Origin: Mycobacteroides chelonae
GTDB taxonomy: Bacteria > Actinomycetota > Actinomycetes > Mycobacteriales > Mycobacteriaceae
NCBI GenBank assembly: GCA_014204435.1
Contig: JACHLF010000001.1
Coordinates: forward strand, 700,889 to 764,888
Reading direction: 5' to 3'
DNA: 64,000 nt
Shown here: piece after piece, positions 28,350 through 35,656 of the stretch
Numbering within the stretch: position 1 is the first letter of the stretch
Layout: every line of letters begins with the position of its first letter
The notes under the pieces: generated by a model
Seen by the model: only the letters and a program-made list of their open reading frames with translations
Databases searched by the model: none
What the model was told of the DNA's origin: nothing
Translations under genes and position numbers: made by a program

Positions 28350-30077
28350 GATTTTGAGAGCCTGTCGCCGTGGTGTAACTTCGTGCCAGCACACAACTAA
28401 ACACGGGGCTATGGCGCAGCTGGTAGCGCACCACACTGGCAGTGTGGGGGTCAGGGGTTCGAGTCCCCTTAGCTCCACCAAAGAGGCGATCTTCGAACCC
28501 TTGACCGTGGAATACGTGGTCAAGGCGAGGTCAGCCTTTCCTGAGTAGGTCAATTCTGGTTTTCGTTCTGCGGTGGCAATTAGTTCGATGATTTCGGTCT
28601 GTTCGGCGGATTTGATGATCGGTTCGCCATCTGTGCTGTCGAGCAGGATGCGCTCGAAATACGCCTGGTTTAGGTCGCGGCGCGTCGCCTCGGGAGCGTT
28701 CTCGTATGCGTCCGAGCAGCGTCCGAGGAGATCGAGTGCTGTGTTGATGACTTCGGCGTGATCGATGTTCGTTGATGTCAACGAGGTCATCTGGTGTTCG
28801 AGCTGGCCGAGTTGGATCGCGAGGGCGGCTTGTTTATCGCGGGCGACATCGCGGGGTACCGTGCCGTCCATCGCCAGGTCTGCCCATTTGAGCCGTTCTC
28901 GCTCGACTTCTTTGATGCGCCGGTCAATCAGTGTCAGTTCTTGGTCGGCGTCGGCGCTGTAGGCGGCGAGGTCATCGGTAAGACTGTAGCGGATCGTCTC
29001 AACGGTTACTGTTGGTAGTTGGGTGGTGTGCCAAAGCCCTATGACCGCCATCTCGACACGTTCTTCGGGTAGGTATGGCAGATCGCAGCCGTTGCCGAGT
29101 GTGTGTCGGCCGATGCAGAACCAGTAGCCGTATTTTCCGCCGTGTCTGCCGGTGGATACGGCGTAGATCAGTTTCGAGTTGCAACGGGCGCAGTGCAATG
29201 AGCCGGCGAGGTGGTGTTTTCGGCGGTAGGAGCGCTCGCCGGAGTGCCTGTGTGCGGCGAGGACGTGCTGGACCTGTTCGAATAGTGCAGCGTCGATGAG
29301 TGCTTCGTGATTGCCGGGGTACTCAATGCCCTGCCAGGTGACGTAGCCGAGGTAGTAGCGATTGCGCAGGACCTTGTGCAGTTTGTTCGTGGGCAACGCT
29401 CTGGCGGGTCGGTTGGGTGTTGGTCGTTGCGACAGGCCGCGGCTGCTAAGCGCGGCGGAAAGTGTTCGTAGGGTCCAGTTGCCGGTGGCATATTGCTCGA
29501 ACGCCCACTGAATATGTGGGGCGCGATCGGGATCGGTTCGGATAGTCCGTATTTCGCGCCCGTTCACCGTCTCACGAACATTGAGGTATCCGATGGGGGC
29601 GATGGTCGGGGTGCCACCGCTCAAGGCCTTCTGTTTGGTGCCCTTCATTATCTCGTTGGCCAGGTTGCGGCTGTAGAACTCGGCGATGCTGGACATGATG
29701 CCGTGCAGCAGTGCCCCACTGGGGGTGGCATCGATGTTCTCGGTGACGCTGACCAATCTCGAGCCCGAGGCTTGAATTGCGAGGGTGATCTGCACATCGT
29801 CGGCGCGACTGCGGGCCAGCCGATCGAGTTTATGCACAACGACGTAGGCGGTGGGGTTTGAGATGAGGTATGCCAGCATCCGTTGTAGCTCAGGACGATC
29901 CGCCGAGCGGGCGGATTCGCCCGCATCGACGAACTCTTGTACGACGGTGGCTCCGAGGGATTCCGCCTTGCGCTCACAGGCATCACGTTGGGCCGGAATG
30001 GAGAATCCCTCTGCTTTACCGCCTCGTTGGGCTTGGTCTTTCGTGCTGACACGTAGGTAGATGACGGCAGTGGTCAT
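28290..30077 (-). CDS. Large serine recombinase (site-specific integrase)
   Basis: Integrates and excises the element. The resolvase-type catalytic domain begins at ATG 30077 with AVIYLRVSTKDQ (nucleophile Ser at residue 11), continues with HKLDRLARS and SIAEFYSRNLANEIMKG, then the recombinase domain, a zinc ribbon (CARCNSK and CIGRHTLGNGC, about residues 290-330) and a coiled-coil (ERERLKWADLA and onwards). The frame does not stop at the element end: about the last 62 residues (from residue 533, ELRGLEPLTPTLPVW) are encoded by the tRNA-Ala gene and the adjoining MFS gene 3' end. Excision would therefore give a different C terminus. A longer upstream frame to 30206 lacks family similarity. 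Confidence 0.9.
   Translation of the reverse strand: MTTAVIYLRVSTKDQAQRGGKAEGFSIPAQRDACERKAESLGATVVQEFVDAGESARSADRPELQRMLAYLISNPTAYVVVHKLDRLARSRADDVQITLAIQASGSRLVSVTENIDATPSGALLHGIMSSIAEFYSRNLANEIMKGTKQKALSGGTPTIAPIGYLNVRETVNGREIRTIRTDPDRAPHIQWAFEQYATGNWTLRTLSAALSSRGLSQRPTPNRPARALPTNKLHKVLRNRYYLGYVTWQGIEYPGNHEALIDAALFEQVQHVLAAHRHSGERSYRRKHHLAGSLHCARCNSKLIYAVSTGRHGGKYGYWFCIGRHTLGNGCDLPYLPEERVEMAVIGLWHTTQLPTVTVETIRYSLTDDLAAYSADADQELTLIDRRIKEVERERLKWADLAMDGTVPRDVARDKQAALAIQLGQLEHQMTSLTSTNIDHAEVINTALDLLGRCSDAYENAPEATRRDLNQAYFERILLDSTDGEPIIKSAEQTEIIELIATAERKPELTYSGKADLALTTYSTVKGSKIASLVELRGLEPLTPTLPVWCATSCAIAPCLVVCWHEVTPRRQALKISALRATDILGYFLHTPNLR
28405..28480 (+). tRNA. tRNA-Ala (anticodon GGC), integration target
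   Basis: Full cloverleaf: acceptor GGGGCTA pairs with TAGCTCC (one G-T pair), anticodon stem CCACA/TGTGG with loop CTGGCAG (anticodon GGC), T-arm GGGGTTCGAGTCCCC, discriminator A and encoded CCA at 28478-28480. The integrated element starts at its 3' end, so the gene is left complete at attL. Confidence 0.95.
28477..28560. other. attL: left boundary of the integrated element
   Basis: Starting from the tRNA 3' end, these bases recur at 52178-52261 with only a few changes. An inverted repeat TTGACC and GGTCAA around GTGGAATACGT (about 28501-28523) lies inside it and could be a recombinase-binding core. The block is also the 3' coding part of the serine recombinase. The exact crossover point cannot be set from one sequence; the shared tRNA end is the natural candidate. 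Confidence 0.6.
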
Positions 30078-30183
30078 GTGCGACTCCAATCTGGTTCGAC
30101 GGGGTGCTCGGATATCTTTGTTGCCCTTTTTGTTTCGAATATCCTTGTACTGCAACTTGTTTCGATATAAAATAGAGCCAGTT

Positions 30184-30447
30184 ATGACCGAAGAGCAGTT
30201 CAGCAAACAATTCGCGAAGTTGTACGTCTATATGGATCGACGCTTTGATGCGATTGAGACGGAGCTGGCGAAAAAAGCTGACAAAACGGAAATCGACGGG
30301 ATCTACGTCAAGTTGGATTCGATTGAAGGCCGTCTTGACGTCATTGAAACCGAGCTTGGCGCAATCAATGTGAAGCTTGATCGCCATGAGCGTTGGCATC
30401 ACCAGGTGGCCGATCATGTTGGGCTTGAGTTGCAGTACGACGCGTAA
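30184..30447 (+). CDS. Small coiled-coil protein, element-encoded
   Basis: 87 residues, almost entirely a heptad-patterned helix (DRRFDAIETELAKKADKTE, then VKLDSIEGRLDVIETELGAINVKLDRHE). It is divergent from the serine recombinase across an AT-rich promoter that contains two TTGTTTCGA/ATAT repeats. Such small coiled-coil proteins are frequent near actinobacterial integrases; function unknown, perhaps a directionality factor or regulator. Start ATG 30184. Confidence 0.6.
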   Translation: MTEEQFSKQFAKLYVYMDRRFDAIETELAKKADKTEIDGIYVKLDSIEGRLDVIETELGAINVKLDRHERWHHQVADHVGLELQYDA

Positions 30448-30512
30448 GGACGCGAACCGTTGATGCGGATCGTCTGAGCCAATGGCTTTGCTTTGCAATG
30501 GCATTGCATTGG

Positions 30513-32003
30513 TCATGCTGCCAGCCCCTCAGACTCATGGCACGTGCAGCCGCATGACAAGCAGTTTTGACGGCTATTTCTGACGGCAACGTAGCCGAGT
30601 AAGTACGTGATTGTTCGTGTGTGTAGTTGTGCGATAACGGAGGTCAGGGAGTCGCGTTCAGCGACGCGGGGCGGCCTCTTAAGCAGGGTGTCCGGGGTTC
30701 GATTCCCCGCTGGCCCTCCAGATTGAAATGATGCATTCAACACAACATTTTCGGCCGTTGACGGCTGTTTTTGACGGCAACGCTGCCTGTCAAAGGCTGC
30801 CGTCAACGAACGATCAGGTGCTGTGGTTGCTTCTACGAGCAGCAGTTTTTCGATGTGGCTTAGGCCTTCTTCCTGGATGCCAGTGTCACCGTGTTGGTAG
30901 AGCTGCTGGGTGGTAGAGACGTGGGCGTGGCCCAGGATGAGTTGGGCGTCTCGCGTAGGGACGCCACTATTTTTGAGTAGCGTGGCTGCGGTATGGCGCA
31001 GGTGATGCAGCGTGATGTGTCGCACCCCGGCGCTCTCGCGGGCTACTTGAAACTGGCGGCCAAAGTTGCGCGGCCACATGGGTGTTCCGGTGCTGCTGAG
31101 GGTTACCAGATCGAGTGATTCGGTGAGTGGCGTGGTGGCGGTGGCTGCTTCGTTCATATCGGTGACGGGTTCATCGCTGGCCCATCCTGCGGCGACTTGT
31201 TCGGCGAGGTGTTGGCGCAGCACGCGCCGGACGAGCGGCAGCAGCGGCAATGTTCGCACTCCGGCTTGGGTTTTGATGGGGCCAAGTTGGAGCGAATCGC
31301 CGATTTGTTGGAGTTGCTCACGAATGTGGATGCGATTGGCATCCCAGTCGATGTCGCTCCAGCGCAGGCCGAGGACTTCGCCTCGCCGCAGCCCGTAGAT
31401 GACTAGCAGCAGGAAGGCCGGATACAGCGAATGTTTTTCAGTGGCGCTGAGAAAACGGGTGGCTTCGGCAGCAGTCCACGGGGTGATGGTTTTACGCTGC
31501 CAGGTGGGTAGCTCGATGAGGCGTGCGACGTTGCGGCTGACCAGTTCTTCGCGTTGGGCTCTGGTGAGGGCGGCGCTGAGCACCGTGCGTGTCTGTTGCA
31601 CGGAGCGTACTGAATGGCCTTCAGCCAGTAGCGAATTAAGGTATTGCTGGAGGTGGGTGACGCTGAGCCGGGACAGTCCGATGGTGCCAAGCTGAGGCAG
31701 CAAAAGACGTCGGATGATCGACGCATACAGTTCAATGGTTCTGGGTCGGCGGGTGGTGGGTGCGACCTCGGTGAGCCAGTACGTCAGGTAATTGCCAACC
31801 GTCCATGATGTCTCGGGCACAGGGATGCCACTTTCTGCTTTATGCAGGGCGGCAACCAGTTTGGTGTGTGCCTCGGCCCGAGTGGTGCTGTAGACACGGA
31901 TGCGTTTTCGTCGTCCGCTGCTGGTGAGCAGGTAGGCGGCGGCTTCATAGCGGCCGTCTTTGCGGCGATAGATGCTGCCTTCACCGTTGGTGCGCCGCGT
32001 CAT
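30513..32003 (-). CDS. Tyrosine recombinase (phage-type integrase)
   Basis: 496 residues with an N-terminal arm-binding domain (TNGEGSIYRRKDGRYEAA), a core-binding domain (VGNYLTYWLTEVAP) and a catalytic domain carrying the R-H-R-H-Y set: YGLRRGEVLGLRW (Arg about 203), HHLRHTAATLL (about 334), LGHAHVSTTQQLYQH (His and nucleophile Tyr about 368). After about residue 425 the frame passes through a tRNA 3' half (GGPAGNRTPDTLLKRP) and continues about 65 residues, so its C terminus also depends on integration state. The excisionase-like gene overlaps its start by four bases. Two different integrase types in one element is unusual. Confidence 0.92.
   Translation of the reverse strand: MTRRTNGEGSIYRRKDGRYEAAAYLLTSSGRRKRIRVYSTTRAEAHTKLVAALHKAESGIPVPETSWTVGNYLTYWLTEVAPTTRRPRTIELYASIIRRLLLPQLGTIGLSRLSVTHLQQYLNSLLAEGHSVRSVQQTRTVLSAALTRAQREELVSRNVARLIELPTWQRKTITPWTAAEATRFLSATEKHSLYPAFLLLVIYGLRRGEVLGLRWSDIDWDANRIHIREQLQQIGDSLQLGPIKTQAGVRTLPLLPLVRRVLRQHLAEQVAAGWASDEPVTDMNEAATATTPLTESLDLVTLSSTGTPMWPRNFGRQFQVARESAGVRHITLHHLRHTAATLLKNSGVPTRDAQLILGHAHVSTTQQLYQHGDTGIQEEGLSHIEKLLLVEATTAPDRSLTAAFDRQRCRQKQPSTAENVVLNASFQSGGPAGNRTPDTLLKRPPRVAERDSLTSVIAQLHTRTITYLLGYVAVRNSRQNCLSCGCTCHESEGLAA
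30567..30596. repeat. Arm-type repeat, left copy
   Basis: TTGACGGC at the start and CTGACGGCAACG inside this 30-base unit. It matches 30758-30787 at about 25 of 30 positions. Lies on one side of the tRNA-like core and inside the tyrosine integrase 3' coding region. Likely integrase arm-binding site. Confidence 0.6.
30676..30720 (+). other. tRNA-Lys-like 3' half: attP or attL core of the tyrosine integrase
   Basis: From an anticodon loop CTCTTAA (anticodon CTT, Lys) through the variable region and a perfect T-arm CGGGGTTCGATTCCCCG to an acceptor 3' strand CTGGCCC, discriminator T and CCA. The 5' half of a tRNA is not present upstream, so this is no functional gene. Flanked by arm-type repeats, it is what a tRNA-targeting tyrosine integrase carries as its attP. 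Confidence 0.7.
30758..30787. repeat. Arm-type repeat, right copy
   Basis: TTGACGGCTGTTTTTGACGG and following bases repeat the unit at 30567. An inverted GCCGTCAAC follows at about 30799. Together with the left copy this gives five TTGACGGC-type motifs around the tRNA-like core, as expected for integrase arm sites. Confidence 0.6.
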
Positions 32004-32335
32004 CGGGCAACTCCAGCGAGACGGCTTGTGTTGGTTGTCAGTTGCCTTGTGACATAGCGGTGAACAGCACTAACGGGGATCAGCCGGCGGCGACCGATGG
32101 TCACCGTTGGTAACGCGTTGGTGCGAATCAGCTCGTACACCTTCCAGCGGCTAACGCGAAGGTATGTGCAGGCTTCTGTGACGGTCAGGAGCGCACTGCT
32201 GGGAGCAGCAGCCGCAGACACCAGATTTGGATCTGCGGGCACCGGCGTGCCATCTGCTGCGGCAACGGCAAGCGCACCGAGATACCGCAGCGCAGCTTCG
32301 ATAGCGGGTTCCAATTGAGAGGTCGGCGGCTTCAT
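32000..32335 (-). CDS. Excisionase-like helix-turn-helix protein
   Basis: 111 residues. The C-terminal half is a MerR/excisionase-type winged helix: LLTVTEACTYLRVSRWKVYELIRTNALPTVTIGRRRLIPVSAVHRYV. The N-terminal half is Ala-rich with no motif. The gene precedes and overlaps the tyrosine integrase by four bases, so they are translationally coupled as xis-int. It most likely directs excision or controls int expression. Confidence 0.82.
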   Translation of the reverse strand: MKPPTSQLEPAIEAALRYLGALAVAAADGTPVPADPNLVSAAAAPSSALLTVTEACTYLRVSRWKVYELIRTNALPTVTIGRRRLIPVSAVHRYVTRQLTTNTSRLAGVAR

Positions 32336-32413
32336 GGTCGACTCCCGCTATTCTCGCTACCATTTTTATATATGCTTGCAATGTATTCATTGATGTCATA
32401 TAAATAGAAAGAT

Positions 32414-32695
32414 ATGAAAAGTTTTAGTGAAGACCAGCTCGTGGATGTTGTTGACGACGATGACGACGCGGTATTTCGTGATTTTCTTGCAAGCCGTAAT
32501 GCGGCTAACTGGCTGAAGATGGTCGATGAGTTCGATCCAAATACAGCGGATTTTGTGTTGTTATCGCTATCGTCCTTCGATAAAGAGCCTTTTGTGTTGT
32601 ATGCGGCGCTGGCATATGCGTCAAAGCGTGGCGTATCTGTGCGGATCATTCCACGGACATACGACCCCCAAGAGCCGACTGTTCTCGCCGCATAG
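32414..32695 (+). CDS. Small acidic protein, element-encoded, unknown
   Basis: 93 residues with a run of five aspartates near the N terminus (VVDDDDDAVF). The rest, ADFVLLSLSSFDKEPFVLYAALAYASKRGVSVRIIP, looks like a small alpha/beta fold. It is divergent from xis across an AT-rich region. Codon use is less GC-rich than the chromosome. I do not recognise the family. Confidence 0.55.
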   Translation: MKSFSEDQLVDVVDDDDDAVFRDFLASRNAANWLKMVDEFDPNTADFVLLSLSSFDKEPFVLYAALAYASKRGVSVRIIPRTYDPQEPTVLAA

Positions 32696-32780
32696 CCACC
32701 CTTAGGCCACCGCATTGAGGCACGCGCACGTGGCTTGCTCGCCCCTGCTGCTTGGTGATAGTCGATTCTTGGCTGGCTGT

Positions 32781-33194
32781 TCATAGCCACTCCAAATCTT
32801 CCGCAGTGGGTGCTGTTGGTGCTTGGTAGTTGTCGGTGATGCTCGGGTCCTCCGGTCGGAGGCCTTCGTCCAGCAGTTCTTTCATTTTCTGGATCACCTG
32901 GTTGGGTAGCTGCGGGTACGCGGTGCGCAGGTAAGTTCGCAGGGTTGGCAGCTGGAGCTGGTCGGCGGGGAGCCAGCCGATGGTGATGAACAGATCTGTC
33001 GGGGGAATGTTCAGGGCGCTTGCCAGGGCGAGCAGAATTTCGGCTCTTGGGTGGGAGACCATGCCGCGTTCAAGACGCCACAGTGTGCCCCTGTCGACAT
33101 GTGCGCGCGTGGCGATGCCAGGAATACCGAGACCAGTTTCGGCGCGTTTTTCTCGCAGTAATTGTGCGAGATTCGCCGTTTGCGTTGGTGTCAT
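32781..33194 (-). CDS. XRE-family phage-type repressor
   Basis: 137 residues with an N-terminal Cro/cI helix-turn-helix (LAQLLREKRAETGLGIPGIATRAHVDRGTLWRLERG). A C-terminal segment follows, without the LexA-type peptidase residues. Start ATG 33194 has GGGAG about ten bases upstream. Two TTGTACAA palindromes lie in its own promoter, so autoregulation is likely. It may govern the switch between integration and transfer. Confidence 0.8.
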   Translation of the reverse strand: MTPTQTANLAQLLREKRAETGLGIPGIATRAHVDRGTLWRLERGMVSHPRAEILLALASALNIPPTDLFITIGWLPADQLQLPTLRTYLRTAYPQLPNQVIQKMKELLDEGLRPEDPSITDNYQAPTAPTAEDLEWL

Positions 33195-33221
33195 GCAAAT
33201 AATCTCCCGTTGTGCATAATA

Positions 33222-33266
33222 TTGTACAACAAATTGTCTGCAATTGCCAACTGAATTGTACAATTC
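33222..33266. promoter_or_regulatory. Paired TTGTACAA operators
   Basis: TTGTACAA occurs at 33222-33229 and again at 33256-33263; the second is embedded in the perfect 14-base palindrome GAATTGTACAATTC (33253-33266). Both lie 28-72 bases upstream of the XRE repressor start in an AT-rich patch. They are probably bound by that repressor. Confidence 0.6.
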
Positions 33267-33372
33267 CACAACATTATTTAAATCGCGGCAATAATAATGC
33301 CCTATTGCCTTTTGGAGCCTGCTTGGGCTGCTCTTCCGGCTTCTCGTCATTCTTTTTATCGGGAACAGTGTG

Positions 33373-34002
33373 TTATAGACGGCCATCGAATATCCAGACT
33401 CCGCCGCTGGGGTTCGGTGCCGCATAGATATCGCTGGCCAGTTCCATGTCTCGTGCCAGAGCGGCGCTGTTGAAATGGACGTAGGGCTGCAGCGTCTCGG
33501 GCAGCTTGGCCAGTTCGTCGGGGTAGCCGAGGTCATCGGCCATCTGCTCGGCGAAGGCCTCGACAGAGTCGTGATGGCCCAGGTAAGCGTCCTGGAAGTC
33601 ATCGAGGCGGTCGGGGTCGTTTTCGTGGACCTCGGCCCAGGCGGCGAAGGCCGCGCCGTGCTCGGTGATGCCGCGGGCGATGCGGGAGACCAGTTCGATG
33701 GAGTCGAACTCGTGGATGCGGCAGGTGCCGAAGTCGTCGTAGTCGTGGATGGCGAATTCTTCGGCTCCCGGCTCACGAGACTGGGCCAGCATGGCGGTGA
33801 TGTCGGCGTGGACGGCGTCAGCGTCGCGGGCAGCGTCGATCCACCTGCCGTGGAGCGTGCCGTTGTTGTAGTCGGCCAGGCTGGCGACATAGATCTTTGG
33901 TGCGAGTGCCGGGGTGCCTTCTGGGCCGGGGTGCTCGCTGTTTTCGGGGTCGTTGTCCGGGGTGTTGTTGGGTTGTGTTGTGGGCGAGTGTTTTTCATGC
34001 AT
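33373..34002 (-). CDS. ardA: ArdA-type antirestriction protein
   Basis: DNA-mimic protein that blocks type I restriction of incoming DNA. 209 acidic residues with ArdA blocks: PKIYVASLADYNNGTLHGRWIDA, EEFAIHDYDDF, then YLGHHDSVEAFAEQMADDLG and QPYVHFNSAALARDMELASD. Start ATG 34002 follows a strong AAAGGAGG five bases away; a GTG two codons earlier overlaps the Shine-Dalgarno. A long hairpin lies 68-131 bases upstream. ArdA genes are typical of the leading region of conjugative elements. Confidence 0.88.
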   Translation of the reverse strand: MHEKHSPTTQPNNTPDNDPENSEHPGPEGTPALAPKIYVASLADYNNGTLHGRWIDAARDADAVHADITAMLAQSREPGAEEFAIHDYDDFGTCRIHEFDSIELVSRIARGITEHGAAFAAWAEVHENDPDRLDDFQDAYLGHHDSVEAFAEQMADDLGYPDELAKLPETLQPYVHFNSAALARDMELASDIYAAPNPSGGVWIFDGRL

Positions 34003-34069
34003 ACTCACCTCCTTTCCTTCGTTCTTAGTGATGGTTTCTTGTTTTCTCTTGGGTTGTGCGGGGTCGGTC

Positions 34070-34133
34070 GGGAAGCAGAGAGTGCCGTGGCACTCGATCT
34101 GCTTCCCGCCGACCCTCGCTCCGTGAGGGGGTC
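34070..34133. promoter_or_regulatory. Tandem hairpins upstream of ardA
   Basis: First hairpin 34070-34107: GGGAAGCAGA pairs with TCTGCTTCCC, and inside it GAGTGCC pairs with GGCACTC across a two-base loop (17 bp in all, one small bulge). Second hairpin 34111-34133: GACCCTC with GAGGGGGTC. They sit between the RHH-like gene and ardA. They could be a terminator for the upstream gene, a single-strand promoter for ardA, or part of oriT. Confidence 0.6.
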
Positions 34134-34163
34134 ACGGACACATCTGCCCTACCGGGGCACCGG

Positions 34164-34508
34164 TCAGGTGTCCAATGGGCCGTCGCCTCCCTTCACGGTT
34201 CGCCGTGGCCGTGGCCCCGCACCGGTCGTGGTGGTGGGCTCGGCACTGTTGAACAGGGTGGCGATGGCCTGCTGGCGGGCGGCGGCTTCGCGCTCGATGT
34301 CGGCGCGGGCCTGAGCTGCTCTGCTGGCCAGTTCCGGATCGGTTTTCGCGGCCGCGATGTGTGCGGCGATAGCGATCTGGATCTCATCGGTGATCGTGCC
34401 CTCGCGCAGTTGAGCGATGAAACTCAACTGGGCGTGGACATCCGGTTGGAGCTTGACGCCCAGGGTTTTGACGCCTCGGGTCATCTCTTCGGTGTGGGGT
34501 GTGGACAT
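34164..34508 (-). CDS. Small regulator-like or accessory protein of the transfer module
   Basis: 114 residues. Segment GVKTLGVKLQPDVHAQLSFIAQLREGTITDEIQIAIAAHI looks like a ribbon-helix-helix fold with a following helix, as in plasmid accessory or partition proteins. A long Ala/Arg/Glu helix follows. Start ATG 34508 has AGGAGG six bases upstream. Lies between the methyltransferase and ardA on the same strand. An auxiliary oriT-binding role is possible but not shown. Confidence 0.6.
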   Translation of the reverse strand: MSTPHTEEMTRGVKTLGVKLQPDVHAQLSFIAQLREGTITDEIQIAIAAHIAAAKTDPELASRAAQARADIEREAAARQQAIATLFNSAEPTTTTGAGPRPRRTVKGGDGPLDT

Positions 34509-34606
34509 GTCGTACCTCCTCGGTGCGAGCGGCTGGCGATGACGGAATGTCATCGCGGGAACAGCCGCAGGACACCGACGAGGCCCGTTGCCGAGGTGAG
34601 GGCCGC

Positions 34607-35656
34607 TCATGCGGCGGCCCTGTCCCGTGTTGTGTTCGGTGGGTGGCTTCTAGATTCGGTGATACGGGTATTGGCGAGGGCGGCGAAATCGGGATTGAGT
34701 TCGATACCGAGCCAATCCCGCTCAAGCTGTTGAGCGGCAACGGCGGACGTGCCGCTGCCCATGAATGGATCGAGCACGATCCCCGGTTCATGTTCAGCCG
34801 GACAGGTGCAGCTTGGGGCGAGTGCAGCTCGGGTGGCGACACCACTGAGGGCACGGATGAGGCGGCGTTTCCACGGCAGCCGACAGGTGCGGCAGCGGGC
34901 TTCGGGGCAGCCGGCGGCGATCATGCGCTGCGCCAACGTGACCGGGAACGTGGCGTGGTGCGTGCCGCGATAGCCACGGTAACCACCATTCGTGATCGTC
35001 CAGACATCGCCGGGGTTCTTGCCGAGCGGATGCCCCACGATGCCTTGGGCTTTGAGCGCGGTAAGGCCAGTGGCGGTCATACCGTTGGGGCCGCGCCATG
35101 TTTCGAGCTGTGTGCTGGCCTGCGCTTTTTTCTTGCCACTGCCGGTAGCAGCGCTGCGGTGTGGTTGGCGGATGGCGTCGAGGTCGAAGTGGTACGCCGG
35201 TTGTTTGGCTAGGACGTAGATGACTTCGTAGGTGCAGGTGAGCCGGTCGGTGATGCTGGAGGGGACGGGGTTGGGTTTGGCCCAGACGATTTTGTTGCGG
35301 ATGATCCAGCCGGACTGCTGCAGGCGCAGGGCGAGGCGTTCGGGGGCCATCAGCAGGCTTTTACGCGCCGCACCTTCGCGGTGGTGGGTGGCGTAGGTGT
35401 CGCCGAGATTGAGCCAGTAGGTGCCGGTTGGGACGAGTGCCCGTTGGACTTCGGCGCTGATGGCCGCGAGCTGTTCGACCCACCCCTCGACATGCCCTTC
35501 TAGACCGAGCTGTCCGTCTGCCTGGTAGTCGCGCAGCCGGAAATACGGCGGGCTGGTGACAACGCAGTCGATCGAGGCATCCGGCAGCGTGCGCAGCCGA
35601 TCGAGAGCATCCCCGACGAGTATCCGGTTACGTGGCAAGGCTTTCGGGGCACTCAT
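34607..35656 (-). CDS. Orphan DNA methyltransferase (beta class)
   Basis: 349 residues. Catalytic motif IV TSPPYFRLRDY lies near the N terminus and the SAM-binding motif I DPFMGSGTSAVAA near the C terminus, the order of beta-class amino-methyltransferases (N4-cytosine or N6-adenine). A cysteine cluster (CPEARCRTC and CTC) in the target region may bind zinc. No endonuclease gene is adjacent, so it is an orphan. It overlaps the next gene upstream by four bases. It probably protects the element from host restriction, alongside ArdA. Confidence 0.87.
   Translation of the reverse strand: MSAPKALPRNRILVGDALDRLRTLPDASIDCVVTSPPYFRLRDYQADGQLGLEGHVEGWVEQLAAISAEVQRALVPTGTYWLNLGDTYATHHREGAARKSLLMAPERLALRLQQSGWIIRNKIVWAKPNPVPSSITDRLTCTYEVIYVLAKQPAYHFDLDAIRQPHRSAATGSGKKKAQASTQLETWRGPNGMTATGLTALKAQGIVGHPLGKNPGDVWTITNGGYRGYRGTHHATFPVTLAQRMIAAGCPEARCRTCRLPWKRRLIRALSGVATRAALAPSCTCPAEHEPGIVLDPFMGSGTSAVAAQQLERDWLGIELNPDFAALANTRITESRSHPPNTTRDRAAA

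Noticed and set aside
28290..30206. Recombinase start at 30206
   Set aside because: The 43 codons before ATG 30077 are AT-rich promoter DNA without family similarity; AVIYLRVS starts right after ATG 30077.
30676..30720. Functional tRNA-Lys gene
   Set aside because: Only the part from the anticodon loop to CCA is present; the 5' acceptor strand and D-arm are missing.
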